Positions 46,481-56,705 of a stretch of DNA of 64,000 bases are shown piece by piece. The position numbers were made by a program, and so were the translations under genes. The DNA lies in assembly GCA_965229545.1 (NCBI GenBank), contig OZ245887.1, positions 1,426,001 through 1,490,000 on the forward strand. Direction: 5' to 3'. The notes beneath the pieces were generated by a model. It had not been told where the DNA came from and did not search any database. It was given only the letters and a program-made list of their open reading frames with translations. The stretch comes from Megaera sp965229545 (GTDB lineage Bacteria; Pseudomonadota; Alphaproteobacteria; Rickettsiales; Rickettsiaceae). The first letter of the stretch is position 1; every line of letters begins with the position of its first letter.

Positions 46481-47872
46481 ATGGCTGGGTACAGAAAAGA
46501 ATCCGACTCAATTGGTGAAATTGAGGTTAGTGAAGAAGTATACTGGGGAGCGCAAACACAAAGATCTCTAAATAATTTCAAAATTGCAGATCAAAAAATG
46601 CCTAAAGAAATAATTAAGGCCCTTGCAATCTTAAAAAGATGCGCCGCCTTAGTTAATTCTAGAATTGGTAAATTGGATACTAAAATAGCAGAAGAAATAG
46701 CAAAAGCAGCCGATAGAGTTATTACTGGCCAGTTCAGTGATAATTTTCCTTTGGTGGTTTGGCAAACCGGTTCTGGAACCCAAACTAACATGAATATGAA
46801 CGAGGTTTTAGCCTCTATTGCGAATGAAAAATTTACAGGCAAGAAAGGCGGGAAGTCGCCGGTGCATCCAAACGATCACGTTAATATAGGGCAATCCTCA
46901 AATGATTCCTTTCCAACCGCAATGCATATTGCTACAGTTATTACTACTTATGAAAAACTAATTCCAGCTTTAAACAGGTTACATAAGAGTCTTGATGTAA
47001 AAGCAAAAGCATGGCGTAAAATAGTTAAAATAGGTAGAACTCATTTGCAAGATGCAACTCCTATTACATTAGGGCAAGAGTTTTCTGGTTATGCTGCCCA
47101 AATTGAATATTCCTTATCAAGAATACAGCATTCTTTGGGTGAGGTTCATTATCTAGCTCAGGGTGGAACGGCTGTTGGAACTGGAATTAATTGCCATGAA
47201 AGTTTTGCAGAAAAATTTGCTGAAGAAGTGGCACAATATACCTCTTATAAATTTAAAACGGCAAAAAATAAGTTTGAAGCTTTGGCCTGTAATCATGCGC
47301 TAGTAGAATTTTCCAGCTCACTTAATACTCTTGCTGTGAGTATGATGAAAATAGCAAATGATATCAGTTTACTTGCCTCTGGACCACGAAGTGGTATAGG
47401 GGAGCTTAATTTACCGGTAAATGAGCCAGGTTCTTCAATCATGCCAGGTAAAGTAAATCCTACCCAGTGTGAGGCGGTGACCATGGTAGCCGCTCAGGTA
47501 ATGGGAAATCACGTAGCAGTTACGATTGGAGGATCCAATGGTCATTTAGAGCTAAATGTTTTTAAGCCTCTTATCATTCAAAATGTGCTCCATTCTATAA
47601 ATTTACTGGCTGATGCAATTACCAGCTTTGTCGATCATTGTATAGATGGTATGGAACCGAATCGTGACAGAATAAAGACTCTTATGGATCAGTCATTGAT
47701 GCTTGTAACTGCTCTAAATCCTCATATTGGTTATGATAAGGCTGCAATGATTGCTAAAAAAGCATATAAAGAAGGCTTATCTCTCAAAGAAGCTGCTATT
47801 CGACTCAACTTTATTTCAGAACAGGATTTTGATAAATTTGTTGTTCCAGAGCATATGGTTGGTAAGCTTTAA
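46481..47872 (+). CDS. fumC: Fumarate hydratase class II
   Basis: Hydrates fumarate to malate in the TCA cycle. The 463-residue protein has GSGTQTNMNMNEV, HPNDHVNIGQSSND, the catalytic GRTHLQDATP and the signature GSSIMPGKVNPTQCE. The ATG follows a good ribosome site (AAAGGGGAG). Complete. Confidence 0.96.
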   Translation: MAGYRKESDSIGEIEVSEEVYWGAQTQRSLNNFKIADQKMPKEIIKALAILKRCAALVNSRIGKLDTKIAEEIAKAADRVITGQFSDNFPLVVWQTGSGTQTNMNMNEVLASIANEKFTGKKGGKSPVHPNDHVNIGQSSNDSFPTAMHIATVITTYEKLIPALNRLHKSLDVKAKAWRKIVKIGRTHLQDATPITLGQEFSGYAAQIEYSLSRIQHSLGEVHYLAQGGTAVGTGINCHESFAEKFAEEVAQYTSYKFKTAKNKFEALACNHALVEFSSSLNTLAVSMMKIANDISLLASGPRSGIGELNLPVNEPGSSIMPGKVNPTQCEAVTMVAAQVMGNHVAVTIGGSNGHLELNVFKPLIIQNVLHSINLLADAITSFVDHCIDGMEPNRDRIKTLMDQSLMLVTALNPHIGYDKAAMIAKKAYKEGLSLKEAAIRLNFISEQDFDKFVVPEHMVGKL

Positions 47873-47998
47873 ATTGCGAGATTTAGCGCTCTTTTAAAAC
47901 CCTTTTGTGCTTATATCAACTATTATCTATGGTAGAATTTGTAGCTTAAACCTAATCTTGTAGTGTGTTTAATTTGCTCGATGAAGGTTGTTTATTTG

Positions 47999-49330
47999 TT
48001 AATTTTTTAGCCTTTTGAGTATCTCTTCTCTACTTAAAAGAGGGAGTAAGTTTTTTAATTCCGGTCCATTATTCATACCTGTTAAAGCAAGCCTGAGAGA
48101 CATAAATAACTCCTTCCCTTTTTTTCCAGATTTTTCAGAAATTAATTTAGTCCAATTAGCCCATGTATCCTGATTAATGATTTTAGGTAAAGTTTCAGCA
48201 GCGATAATCAAAATATTATGATCTGTAATTTCTGCTTTTTTAGGATTTGTATAAATTTCCCACCACTCCTTGATATCAGATAGTTTTTGCAAATTTGGCC
48301 TTACAGCAAGCCAGAATTTTTCGTCTATCTGATCAATAGCGAGTTGATGAAGTTTTTCTTTAACATCCTGATATTCAAGGTGAATAACTAATTTATGATT
48401 AAGAATTTCTAGCTCTTCAGGTAAATATGTTGTAGGGCTTTTTGAATAAGTTGAAATATCAAATTTATCTAATAACTGTTGTAGGTTGTAGGTTGGTACC
48501 ACATTGTGTGAGGAGCCAACTAATGCAAAAAAGCTATTTATAGCCATTGCTTCTAACCCTTTATTATCTCGAAGGTTTGCGATATCGAAACCTCCTTCCC
48601 GTTTTGAGATTTTATCATCTTTAGCTTTAACTAGGCTTAAATGCCCGAAAACCGGAGCTTTTGCTCCAAAAGCTTCGAACATCTGAATTTGAATAGCTGT
48701 ATTACTCACATGATCTTCACCACGGATAATGTGTGATATTTCATAATCAATATCATCGATAGTAGAACATAACATATAAGTCATAGTACCATCACCGCGG
48801 ATGATAATAGGATCGCTTAGGTTGCTTCCCTGATAACTTATAATTCCTTTTACCATATCATGCCATTTTATCTCAGAATCTTGAACCATAAATCTATAAT
48901 GCGGTTTTTTCCCCATTTTTTCATATGTAGCTATTTGATCCTGAGTCAGCTTTAAAGAAGCTCTATCATATATAGGGGGCAACCCACGAGATAACTGAAG
49001 TTTCCTTTTGATAGCTAATTCTTCAGGGGTTTCATAACAGGGATATAGCCTTCCGCTATTTAAGAGTTTTTGTTTAGCGATTAGATAATTATTTAACCTG
49101 CTATTTTGGTTAAAGCTTTCGCCCCAGTGGAGTCCAAGCCATCTTAGATCTCTAATAATTGCATTTTTATATTCTTCAGTACTTCTTGTAATATCGGTAT
49201 CATCAATTCTGAGGATAAATTTGCCACTATATTTACGGGCATATAACCAGTTAATAAGAGCAGTACGTGCATTTCCTATATGTAAAAACCCAGTAGGGGA
49301 AGGAGCAAATCTAGTAATAACTTTTTTCAT
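47999..49330 (-). CDS. gltX: Glutamate-tRNA ligase
   Basis: Charges tRNA-Glu, and likely tRNA-Gln where GlnRS is missing. The 443-residue class I enzyme has the HIGH motif in APSPTGFLHIGNART and KISKR in DDKISKREGGFD. It is at the short end for GltX (about 470). Rickettsiae often carry two gltX genes; only one is here. Convergent with fumC, with a 126-bp gap lacking clear structure. Confidence 0.94.
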   Translation of the reverse strand: MKKVITRFAPSPTGFLHIGNARTALINWLYARKYSGKFILRIDDTDITRSTEEYKNAIIRDLRWLGLHWGESFNQNSRLNNYLIAKQKLLNSGRLYPCYETPEELAIKRKLQLSRGLPPIYDRASLKLTQDQIATYEKMGKKPHYRFMVQDSEIKWHDMVKGIISYQGSNLSDPIIIRGDGTMTYMLCSTIDDIDYEISHIIRGEDHVSNTAIQIQMFEAFGAKAPVFGHLSLVKAKDDKISKREGGFDIANLRDNKGLEAMAINSFFALVGSSHNVVPTYNLQQLLDKFDISTYSKSPTTYLPEELEILNHKLVIHLEYQDVKEKLHQLAIDQIDEKFWLAVRPNLQKLSDIKEWWEIYTNPKKAEITDHNILIIAAETLPKIINQDTWANWTKLISEKSGKKGKELFMSLRLALTGMNNGPELKNLLPLLSREEILKRLKN

Positions 49331-49509
49331 ATAAAAATGTTTTTTATTTATTCTTAATAATTTTAGCTGCTCTTAATTAACGCTTTTTAAATCGCTATAA
49401 AAAATGATAAAAATCCTAGTTGTGCAGGCATCGTAATCTAGTTGTATTATAACTGTCAATAAATAAATTTAAGGGGGTTTTATACATAATTTTCTAAAAA
49501 CTCGTTTTA

Positions 49510-51309
49510 TTATTCCATATTTTCAATTTCTAACCACTGATGCATTTTCTTATCAAGAAGCTTCTTGTTTTCTTCAAGTTTTTTAGAATAAAGATAAAAA
49601 GCTTCAGGGTTTTTGATGTATAAATCATCCTGCATTAATTTTGTTTCAAGCTCGGCAATATTATTTTCTATTTCTTCGATTTCTTTCGGTAGAATTTCCA
49701 GTAACCTTTGATACTTGTAGCTTAATTTTATGTTTTTCTTCGAATTTTCCAAATTAACGGTATCAATTTTCTTTTTTTCTTTATTATCAGTTTTTGAATT
49801 AAGGTTACTGCCTTGTTTATAAAATTTTAAGTAATCTTCATACCCTCCATAAAGATCTACAATTGTCTCTCCTGTAAAAACCAAGGTTCTAGTAACTAAT
49901 CTTTCTAGAAAATCGCGATCATGGCTGACAATCATTAAAGTACCGTCATACTCGGCAAGTATTTCAAGTAACATCTCTAGGCTATCTGTATCTAGATCAT
50001 TGGTTGGTTCGTCTAGAATCAAAAAATTACCTGGAGAAATTAATGCTTTGGCAAGGAGTAACCTATTTGCTTCTCCTCCGGATAAAGTAGATACCTTATC
50101 ATTGATAATTCGTGGATCAAACATGAAATTTTTTAAATAGGCGGCCACATGCATGGTTTGATTTTTTAAAAATACTTGATCTCCTCCGTTAGGACAAAGG
50201 GTCAGTTTAATGGAGTGTTCCTTATTTAGTTCTGTTCTATATTGATCAAAATAAGTTATTGCGAGATTAGTTCCATGTTTAACTTTTCCTTCTATGGGGG
50301 TCAATTCTTTTGTAAGAATTTTTATTAATGTCGATTTTCCTGAACCGTTAGGCCCAATAACTCCAATTTTTTCTCCTTTCTTTACTTTAAAACTGAAATT
50401 ATGAAAAATGTTTTTTATTTCATAATTAAAAGAAATAGTATCAGCTTCTATAATAAATTGGGTCTTTTTTGCTTCCTGGTTAAGTTCAATCTGTAATTTT
50501 GCCTTAGCGTCTCTTAGCTTTGCTTGGTGAGTTCTTAAACTCTCTCGTAGCCTATGTAAATTTGCTAACCTTTTTTGGTTTCTTTTTCTCCTTGCGGTAA
50601 CTCCTGTACTGAGCCAATCTTTTTCCATTTCCAATTTACGGGTCATTTTCCGAAGGTTGGTTTCCTCTTCTGCTATAATTTCCTCCCGCCACTGGTCATA
50701 ATGCTTAAAACCCTTATTTGATTTTCTAAGCTCCGCTCTATCTATCCACCACACTTTATTAGTTGTATTTTCCTGAAAAGCCCGATCATGACTGATGCAA
50801 ACAATTGCTCCGGCATATGATTTTACATACTCTTCAAGCCATTCAATTGCGGCAATATCTAAATGGTTGGTGGGTTCATCTAACAAAAGAATATCTGGTT
50901 GGTCTACAAGGGTTTTTGCTAAAAATGCCCTCCGAATTTGTCCGCCAGAACAATTCTTTAATTTTAAATCTCCATTGATTTGTAATTTTTCAAGAATAAT
51001 ATCTGCAAGGTATCTGTTCTCTTCTGGGTTTTTTATACCTTCTAGAACGAATTCGTATATACTGTAATTAGTTTCAGTAATAACATCTTGTTTTAAATAA
51101 CCAATATTAGCGATTGGATCTTTAAATAATTCACCGCTATCGAGTTCGTATTCTCCTGCAATTACCTTGATTAGACTGGATTTTCCTGAGCCATTTCTTC
51201 CCACTAAACAAATTTTATCTCCCGGATATACATATAACTCTAAGGAAGAAAGGACAGTTTTATCGGCAAAACTTAAATTACCGCCTTTAATATAAAAAAT
51301 AGGTGTCAT
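49510..51309 (-). CDS. uup: ABC-F ATPase (Uup-type)
   Basis: A soluble twin ATPase of 599 residues. Domain 1 has Walker A GRNGSGKSSL (about 37-46) and signature CSGGQIRRAF; domain 2 has GPNGSGKSTL and LSGGEANRLL, each with an LLLDEPTN- or ILDEPTN-type Walker B. A linker coiled coil lies between, and a C-terminal coiled coil (about 530-599) is characteristic of Uup. ABC-F proteins act on the ribosome or in DNA stability rather than transport. Confidence 0.9.
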   Translation of the reverse strand: MTPIFYIKGGNLSFADKTVLSSLELYVYPGDKICLVGRNGSGKSSLIKVIAGEYELDSGELFKDPIANIGYLKQDVITETNYSIYEFVLEGIKNPEENRYLADIILEKLQINGDLKLKNCSGGQIRRAFLAKTLVDQPDILLLDEPTNHLDIAAIEWLEEYVKSYAGAIVCISHDRAFQENTTNKVWWIDRAELRKSNKGFKHYDQWREEIIAEEETNLRKMTRKLEMEKDWLSTGVTARRKRNQKRLANLHRLRESLRTHQAKLRDAKAKLQIELNQEAKKTQFIIEADTISFNYEIKNIFHNFSFKVKKGEKIGVIGPNGSGKSTLIKILTKELTPIEGKVKHGTNLAITYFDQYRTELNKEHSIKLTLCPNGGDQVFLKNQTMHVAAYLKNFMFDPRIINDKVSTLSGGEANRLLLAKALISPGNFLILDEPTNDLDTDSLEMLLEILAEYDGTLMIVSHDRDFLERLVTRTLVFTGETIVDLYGGYEDYLKFYKQGSNLNSKTDNKEKKKIDTVNLENSKKNIKLSYKYQRLLEILPKEIEEIENNIAELETKLMQDDLYIKNPEAFYLYSKKLEENKKLLDKKMHQWLEIENME

Positions 51310-51524
51310 AGTGTAAACATTTAGTATAAATTAGTAGGGCTACTTGATATAATAAGGCAAATTATATTGGACACTAGCTCTTATAATAACGAATAAATAA
51401 ATTCAAAGGTTTTTGCACAAAGGATTTAAAATATTTTTTTGTTAATAGCCGCTGTGCTATCTACTTGCATTCTTATTTTAATTTTATATTTTGTAAAAAT
51501 AAATAAAAAATTTATCTGTAATAA

Positions 51525-52526
51525 ATGACTATGCAGTTTGATGTTGTAATAATAGGGGCTGGACCTTCAGGTTTATTTAGCGCATTCCAAGCCGGTATGC
51601 TTGGAATGAAGTCAGCAATAATTGATTCTTTAGAAGCGGTAGGTGGCCAATGTTCTGCTCTTTATCCAGAAAAACCAATTTATGATATTCCGGCATATCC
51701 AGAAATTATTTCGCAAAACCTGGTAGATAAATTATATCAGCAAGCAGCTCCTTTCTCACCGCAATATTTTTTATCACAACAGGTAGTTGAATTAGAAAGT
51801 TATAGTGATTTCTTTAAACTTAAAACTTCTTTCCAAAACGAAATACAAGCAAAAGTGGTAATAATTGCCGCCGGCGCAGGTTCTTTCGGTCCAAACAGAC
51901 CGCCATTAGAAAATATAGAAACATATGAAGGGAAATCGATTTTTTATTTAGTTACAAATAGAGAAAATTTTGCCGGTAAAAATATAGTTATTGCAGGCGG
52001 AGGCGATTCAGCCCTTGATTGGGCGATATCGCTATCAGAAATAGCTAATGTTTCGATTGTGCATAGAAGAAACAAGTTTAGAGCAGCTCCTGCAACGGTA
52101 CAAAAAATTTATGAGCTTGAGTCTCTAGGTAAAATTAAAATGGTCACTAATTATCAACTTGACGGCCTAATAGGAAAAAATTGCCTCTTAGAAGAGGTAA
52201 TTGTTGCTGACTTGGACGGTAATAAAAAATCATTAAAGGCTGATATCTTATTACCGTTTTTTGGTTTAGCTCAGAATTTAGGACCGATTTTAGATTTTGG
52301 CCTCAATATAAACAACTACCATATTAAAGTAAGTTACCCTTATTTTGAGACCAATATAAAAGGTATATATGCAGTTGGTGATGTAGCTACGTACGAAGGT
52401 AAACTAAAACTAATACTAACTAGTTTTGCAGAAAGTGCTTCTGCTTTGCATCATGCTTATTCTCGGGTTTTTGACGGTAAGGCTCTGCATTTTGAATATT
52501 CAACTACTAAAGGAATAAAAAGGTAA
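51525..52526 (+). CDS. Ferredoxin-NADP reductase, thioredoxin-reductase-like
   Basis: The 333-residue flavoprotein has FAD motif IIGAGPSGLFSAFQAG, GGQCSALYPEKPIYDIPAYP and the NADPH motif IAGGGDSALDWA, but lacks the CxxC pair of thioredoxin reductases at the NADPH domain. That combination defines the TrxR-like ferredoxin/flavodoxin-NADP reductases. It could supply electrons for iron-sulfur cluster assembly. A second ATG at 51531 is possible. folD follows with no gap (stop and ATG adjoin). Confidence 0.88.
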   Translation: MTMQFDVVIIGAGPSGLFSAFQAGMLGMKSAIIDSLEAVGGQCSALYPEKPIYDIPAYPEIISQNLVDKLYQQAAPFSPQYFLSQQVVELESYSDFFKLKTSFQNEIQAKVVIIAAGAGSFGPNRPPLENIETYEGKSIFYLVTNRENFAGKNIVIAGGGDSALDWAISLSEIANVSIVHRRNKFRAAPATVQKIYELESLGKIKMVTNYQLDGLIGKNCLLEEVIVADLDGNKKSLKADILLPFFGLAQNLGPILDFGLNINNYHIKVSYPYFETNIKGIYAVGDVATYEGKLKLILTSFAESASALHHAYSRVFDGKALHFEYSTTKGIKR

Positions 52527-53411
52527 ATGATAAAAGAGGCTATCTTAATAGATGGAAAATACCATGCCGATCTAATATTAGAGAAGCTAAAAAAAAATAT
52601 TGAATATCAAAAAAAGGAAAACAATCTGGTACCAAAACTGGCTATCATTTTAGTCGGCTCAGATCTGGCTAGTACTATTTACGTTAGAAACAAGATTAAT
52701 GCCGCAAGAAGAATAGGTATAGATACTGAATGTAAGAATTTCGAAGAGAATATTAGCGAAAAAACTTTACTAGCTGAAATTGTGCGGATGAATTTGGATA
52801 ATTCGATTTCAGGTATAATAGTCCAGCTGCCGTTGCCTAAGCAGATTTCAAAGAAAAAAGTAATAAATGCTATTGATCCTGCTAAGGATGTAGATGGATT
52901 TCACCCTTTTAATGTGGGGATTTTAAATAGTGGCTATAGCGGCGGTTTTATACCGTGTACGGCAAGAGGTTGTCTTGAGCTCATTAAACTTACCCAGATT
53001 AATTTAGAAGGTAAGAACGTAACAATTGTGGGTCGTTCAAATATCGTTGGTAAGCCGTTAGCAGCATTATTAAGCATGGAAGATGCTACTGTTACTTTAT
53101 GCCATTCCAAAACAACAAATCTAGCTAGTGTTACTTCTAATGCCGATATAGTTGTCACTGCAATTGGTAAACCACGATTTTTTTCGTCGGAATATTTTTT
53201 AGAGAAAGCTATAGTAATTGATGTCGGGATAAATAGAATTAGATTTGAAAGTGATTATAAATTAGTAGGCGATGTTGATTTTGAATCAGTAAAAAATAAA
53301 GTAAGCTACATTACACCTGTTCCTAGAGGAGTGGGGCCGATGACTATTGCCTATTTACTTACCAACACATTTGACGCTATGATGAGAAATAAGAATAAAA
53401 GCATTAAGTAA
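52527..53411 (+). CDS. folD: Bifunctional methylenetetrahydrofolate dehydrogenase/cyclohydrolase
   Basis: Interconverts methylene-, methenyl- and formyl-tetrahydrofolate, feeding formyl-Met-tRNA and thymidylate synthesis. The 294-residue protein has VGSDLASTIYVRNK (catalytic Lys), GIIVQLPLPKQ, DPAKDVDGFHP, GRSNIVGKPLA and the C-terminal TPVPRGVGPMT. Complete and directly after the reductase. Confidence 0.96.
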   Translation: MIKEAILIDGKYHADLILEKLKKNIEYQKKENNLVPKLAIILVGSDLASTIYVRNKINAARRIGIDTECKNFEENISEKTLLAEIVRMNLDNSISGIIVQLPLPKQISKKKVINAIDPAKDVDGFHPFNVGILNSGYSGGFIPCTARGCLELIKLTQINLEGKNVTIVGRSNIVGKPLAALLSMEDATVTLCHSKTTNLASVTSNADIVVTAIGKPRFFSSEYFLEKAIVIDVGINRIRFESDYKLVGDVDFESVKNKVSYITPVPRGVGPMTIAYLLTNTFDAMMRNKNKSIK

Positions 53412-53418
53412 AGTAATA

Positions 53419-54186
53419 ATGGACGAAAGATTTATCTCGAAACTAAAGAACATCATTATTGAAGCCGGTAAAATATCTATAAGTTTAAGAAACGAAGGGC
53501 TAATAGTTAAACGTAAAAAAGATAGTTCTCCTGTTACTAATGCTGATATAGAAATTAGCAATTTTATTTATTCGGAATTAACGAAATTAGATCAAGCAAT
53601 ACCTATTATATGTGAAGAGCAGCCATTGAAAGATGTGTCAGATGAAGAAATGATCTGGCTTGTAGATCCAATTGACGGAACTAGAAGTTATATAAATGAT
53701 ATGGATAGTTTTACTGTTAATATTGCTCTTATTCGCAATCAAATCCCTATTATTGGCCTGATTTATCAACCAACTTCCAGAAAGCTATATTTTACAAATC
53801 ATAAGCAAGAGTTGTGTTTGGAGAAAAATGGAAATATTGTAGAAATCTTAAAAAGGGAGGATAAAAACTTTATTGCCGTAGTTAGCTCGAGAAATTTTAA
53901 CTATAAAACTGAAAAATATATCCAGGATAAAGGTTTTTCGGAAGTAATTAGCATGCCAAGTTCTATCAAACTTTGTATGATCGCTGAGGGTTCTGCAGAT
54001 GTGTATCCTAAATTTGGTTCAACAATGGAATGGGATATTGCAGCCGGTCATGCTCTTATAAGGGCAGCGGGTGGTACAGTAATAGATAATAATACAGGTA
54101 AAACCTTATTATATAACACAAAAAATAACTTTAAAAACCCCGACTTTATAGCACTCAACCAGAAATATAGATATCTTGATAATTAG
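53419..54186 (+). CDS. cysQ: 3'(2'),5'-bisphosphate nucleotidase
   Basis: The 255-residue protein belongs to the inositol monophosphatase superfamily: CEEQP supplies the metal-binding Glu, DPIDGTRSYI the catalytic Asp cluster, and WDIAAGHALIRAAGG the late Asp. The PVTNAD segment and length fit CysQ, which removes phosphate from pAp. It ends a reductase-folD-cysQ run. Confidence 0.88.
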   Translation: MDERFISKLKNIIIEAGKISISLRNEGLIVKRKKDSSPVTNADIEISNFIYSELTKLDQAIPIICEEQPLKDVSDEEMIWLVDPIDGTRSYINDMDSFTVNIALIRNQIPIIGLIYQPTSRKLYFTNHKQELCLEKNGNIVEILKREDKNFIAVVSSRNFNYKTEKYIQDKGFSEVISMPSSIKLCMIAEGSADVYPKFGSTMEWDIAAGHALIRAAGGTVIDNNTGKTLLYNTKNNFKNPDFIALNQKYRYLDN

Positions 54187-54455
54187 GAAAGGTCTAAGTT
54201 TAGCCCTTATTCTGTGCTAGGCATAAATAAGGACTACTATTAAATATTATAATCAAGTATATTTTTATCGTCTTCGTACCGACTTATAATAGAATGTTCA
54301 ATGTGCTAACTTAAAAAGTATATTTAAAACCAATAGAAATTACTGGGAAGAATTTTAAGTATTTTTTAACGCGTTTAAGAGCGGCATTAGCATCCACGAT
54401 TCAAATCGTCAATTGTGCTTTGCTGCTGCGCCAGCTAAACCGGTTGCAGAAACTT

Positions 54456-54700
54456 TTATTTTTCTTTGCCTTGGTACATTATTCCTGCTTCTGCGTTAAA
54501 ACTCCAAGCTTTATTGTTAATAAAGGAGCTATCATATCCAATAGCAACTACTGGTGCAATTTTATTGGTCATGGTTAATTTTGCTTTAACCGTACCTAAC
54601 TCAGCTGGTTGATAGGTGGTATTATATATTGTTACTGGCTTATTAGGTGTTGCAGTAGCAGTAACTTTATTATCATTATAATGGTATGGACCTACCCTGG
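54456..54700 (-). pseudogene. C-terminal fragment of an outer-membrane beta-barrel protein
   Basis: About 80 codons in one minus-strand frame, ending at a stop complementary to 54456-54458. The peptide includes VGPYHYNDNK, YQPAELGTVKAKL and a C-terminal VVAIGYDSSFINNKAWSF then AEAGIMYQG, alternating like barrel strands. The upstream part is missing where IS110 DNA begins. The remainder of 54187-54455 shows no gene; a short palindrome ACGATTCAAATCGT lies at about 54397. Confidence 0.5.
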
Positions 54701-55659
54701 TATACAGAATCTATAACAAATGTTATTGTTCTAGGATAGGAAATAAATCCTAAACAACAATAGAGAGGTCCACATGACAAATATTATACAATAGGTATTG
54801 ATATAGCAAAAGGAATTTTTCAGTTTCATGGTGTAGATAAAAATGGCAAGGTTGTATTAGAGAAAAAACTAATGAGGGATCAGGTATTAACTTTTATAGC
54901 TGATTTACCTAAATGTTTAGTAGGTATGGAAGCTTGTGGAGGTGCTAATTATTGGGCTAGAGAAATTAGCAAACTAGGGCACGAGGTAAAATTAATGGCG
55001 CCACAATTTGTAAAGCCATATGTAAAAACTAATAAAAACGACCAAGCTGATGCAGAAGCAATATGTGAAGCCGTATCAAGGCCAAACATGAGATTTGTTC
55101 CGATTAAAAGTATAGAACAACAGGATATCTTATCAATTCATAGAGTGAGGGCTAGATTAGTAAAAAATCGTACTGCTCTTGCTAACGAGATCCGAGGGCT
55201 ATTACATGAATTTGGAATGATTATTCCATAAGGTATAAATAAAATTACATCAAAGTTAACAGAGGTTCTAGACAGCGGGAAATTAAGTCCAATAAGTCAA
55301 CAAACTTTCAGTGATTTAAAAGAGGAATTTATCGAGAATGATAAGAAAATAAAATGCTTAGAAAGTAGACTAAAAATAATGCCTAGTGAATTAGATAAGT
55401 ATCAACAAATAATTGCTATACCTGGTATAGGTTTAATTACATCTACTGCTTTGATAGCATCTATTGGTAATGGAAGTTATTTTGAGAATGGTAGACAACT
55501 ATCTGCAAGGCTTGGGTTAGTGCCAAGACAAACTTCTAGCGGCAGCAAAGAGAAACTACTTGGAATCAGTAAAAGAGGCGATATATATTTGCGAACTTTA
55601 TTAATTCAAGGAGCAAGAGCAGTACTTAATACAAAACTAAGATTTACTACGAATCAGAG
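54700..55659 (+). mobile_element. IS110-family element, decayed and 3'-truncated
   Basis: DNA around an IS110-type transposase, from a leader with a short inverted GGACC/GGTCC motif to the point where the IS256 right end begins (55660). The left boundary is approximate. The right end of IS110 is missing. Confidence 0.65.
54774..55659 (+). pseudogene. IS110-family DEDD transposase, broken
   Basis: ATG 54774 (after GAGAGGTCC) frames only a few codons before a shift near 54790. The main frame shows IGIDIAK (first Asp), GMEACGG (Glu) and KNDQADAEAI (Asp pair), the DEDD layout. An in-frame TAA at 55229 interrupts it, then the transposase_20 domain continues with IPGIGLITSTALIASIG and LSARLGLVPRQ. 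The tail is cut by the IS256 end. Three independent lesions show it is inactive. Confidence 0.8.
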
Positions 55660-56705
55660 GAGTCAATCATTTATTTTGTGTAAGTTGTATTTTTTAATTC
55701 CAGTAAATCATGCCTAAAATCCCCGCATAAAATTTCAAATTGATTCAATGCTAAAGACCAATTTTTAATCGGCATGGTCCATTTTTTGGCAGCATTTTTT
55801 AGAGCCAAAAATACGATTTTTAAAATAGACTTATCATCTGGAAAAACCCCTTTATTGTTGATGATTTTTCTGATTTGACGATTTATCGATTCTATCGCAT
55901 TGGTAGTATAAATTACCCGCCTAATCTCATCAGGAAAAGCAAAAAGAGGAATAATCCCGCTCCAATTCCTTTGCCAAATATCAGAGATCACAGGATATTT
56001 ATTATCCCATTTAGCAGTAAACGATTTTAGCTCCAGATATCCTATTTCTTCGCTGTTTGCAGTGTAAATCCTTTTAAGATCCGCTGTGACCGCTTTTAAA
56101 TCCTTATAAGAAACATATTTTACAGAATTCCTCGCCATATGTACTATACAGAGTTGTACAATCGTATTAGGATAAATGCTATTTATGGCTTCAGGAAAGC
56201 CTTTTAATCCATCAACGCATGCTACATATATCTGTTTTATCCCTCTGTTCTTTAGCTCAGTTACAACCTGCATCCAAAACTTGGAACCTTCATTTTTACC
56301 GACCCAGATCCCCAGTAATTCCTTTTTCCCTTCCATGTTAACACCTATTGCAAGATATACCGCTTTGTTAATTACTGTATGATTATCCCTTGCTTTAACG
56401 TGTATGCAATCCAAATATAATATTGGATATATATCGTCTAGGGACCTGTTTTGCCATGTAGTAACTTCTTCTATTACTCCGTCAGTGACAGTTGATATAA
56501 GGTCCTTGGAAATATTGATCTGGTATATCTCCTCTAAATGGCCCTGTATCTCACTGACAGTCATCCCTCTTGTATATAGTGAAATCACTTTATCATCAAA
56601 ACCACTAAATCTCCTAACTCCTTCAGGAATCAATTGAGGTTCAAATTCTCCTTCCCTGTCCCTTGAAACATCTACGGTAATCTGATGACCGTCGTCATCT
56701 ATATA

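Noticed and set aside
54390..54420. Possible tRNA T-arm (GATTCAAATC)
   Set aside because: The flanks do not form a 5-bp T-stem and no acceptor or anticodon arms fit; it is a short palindrome.
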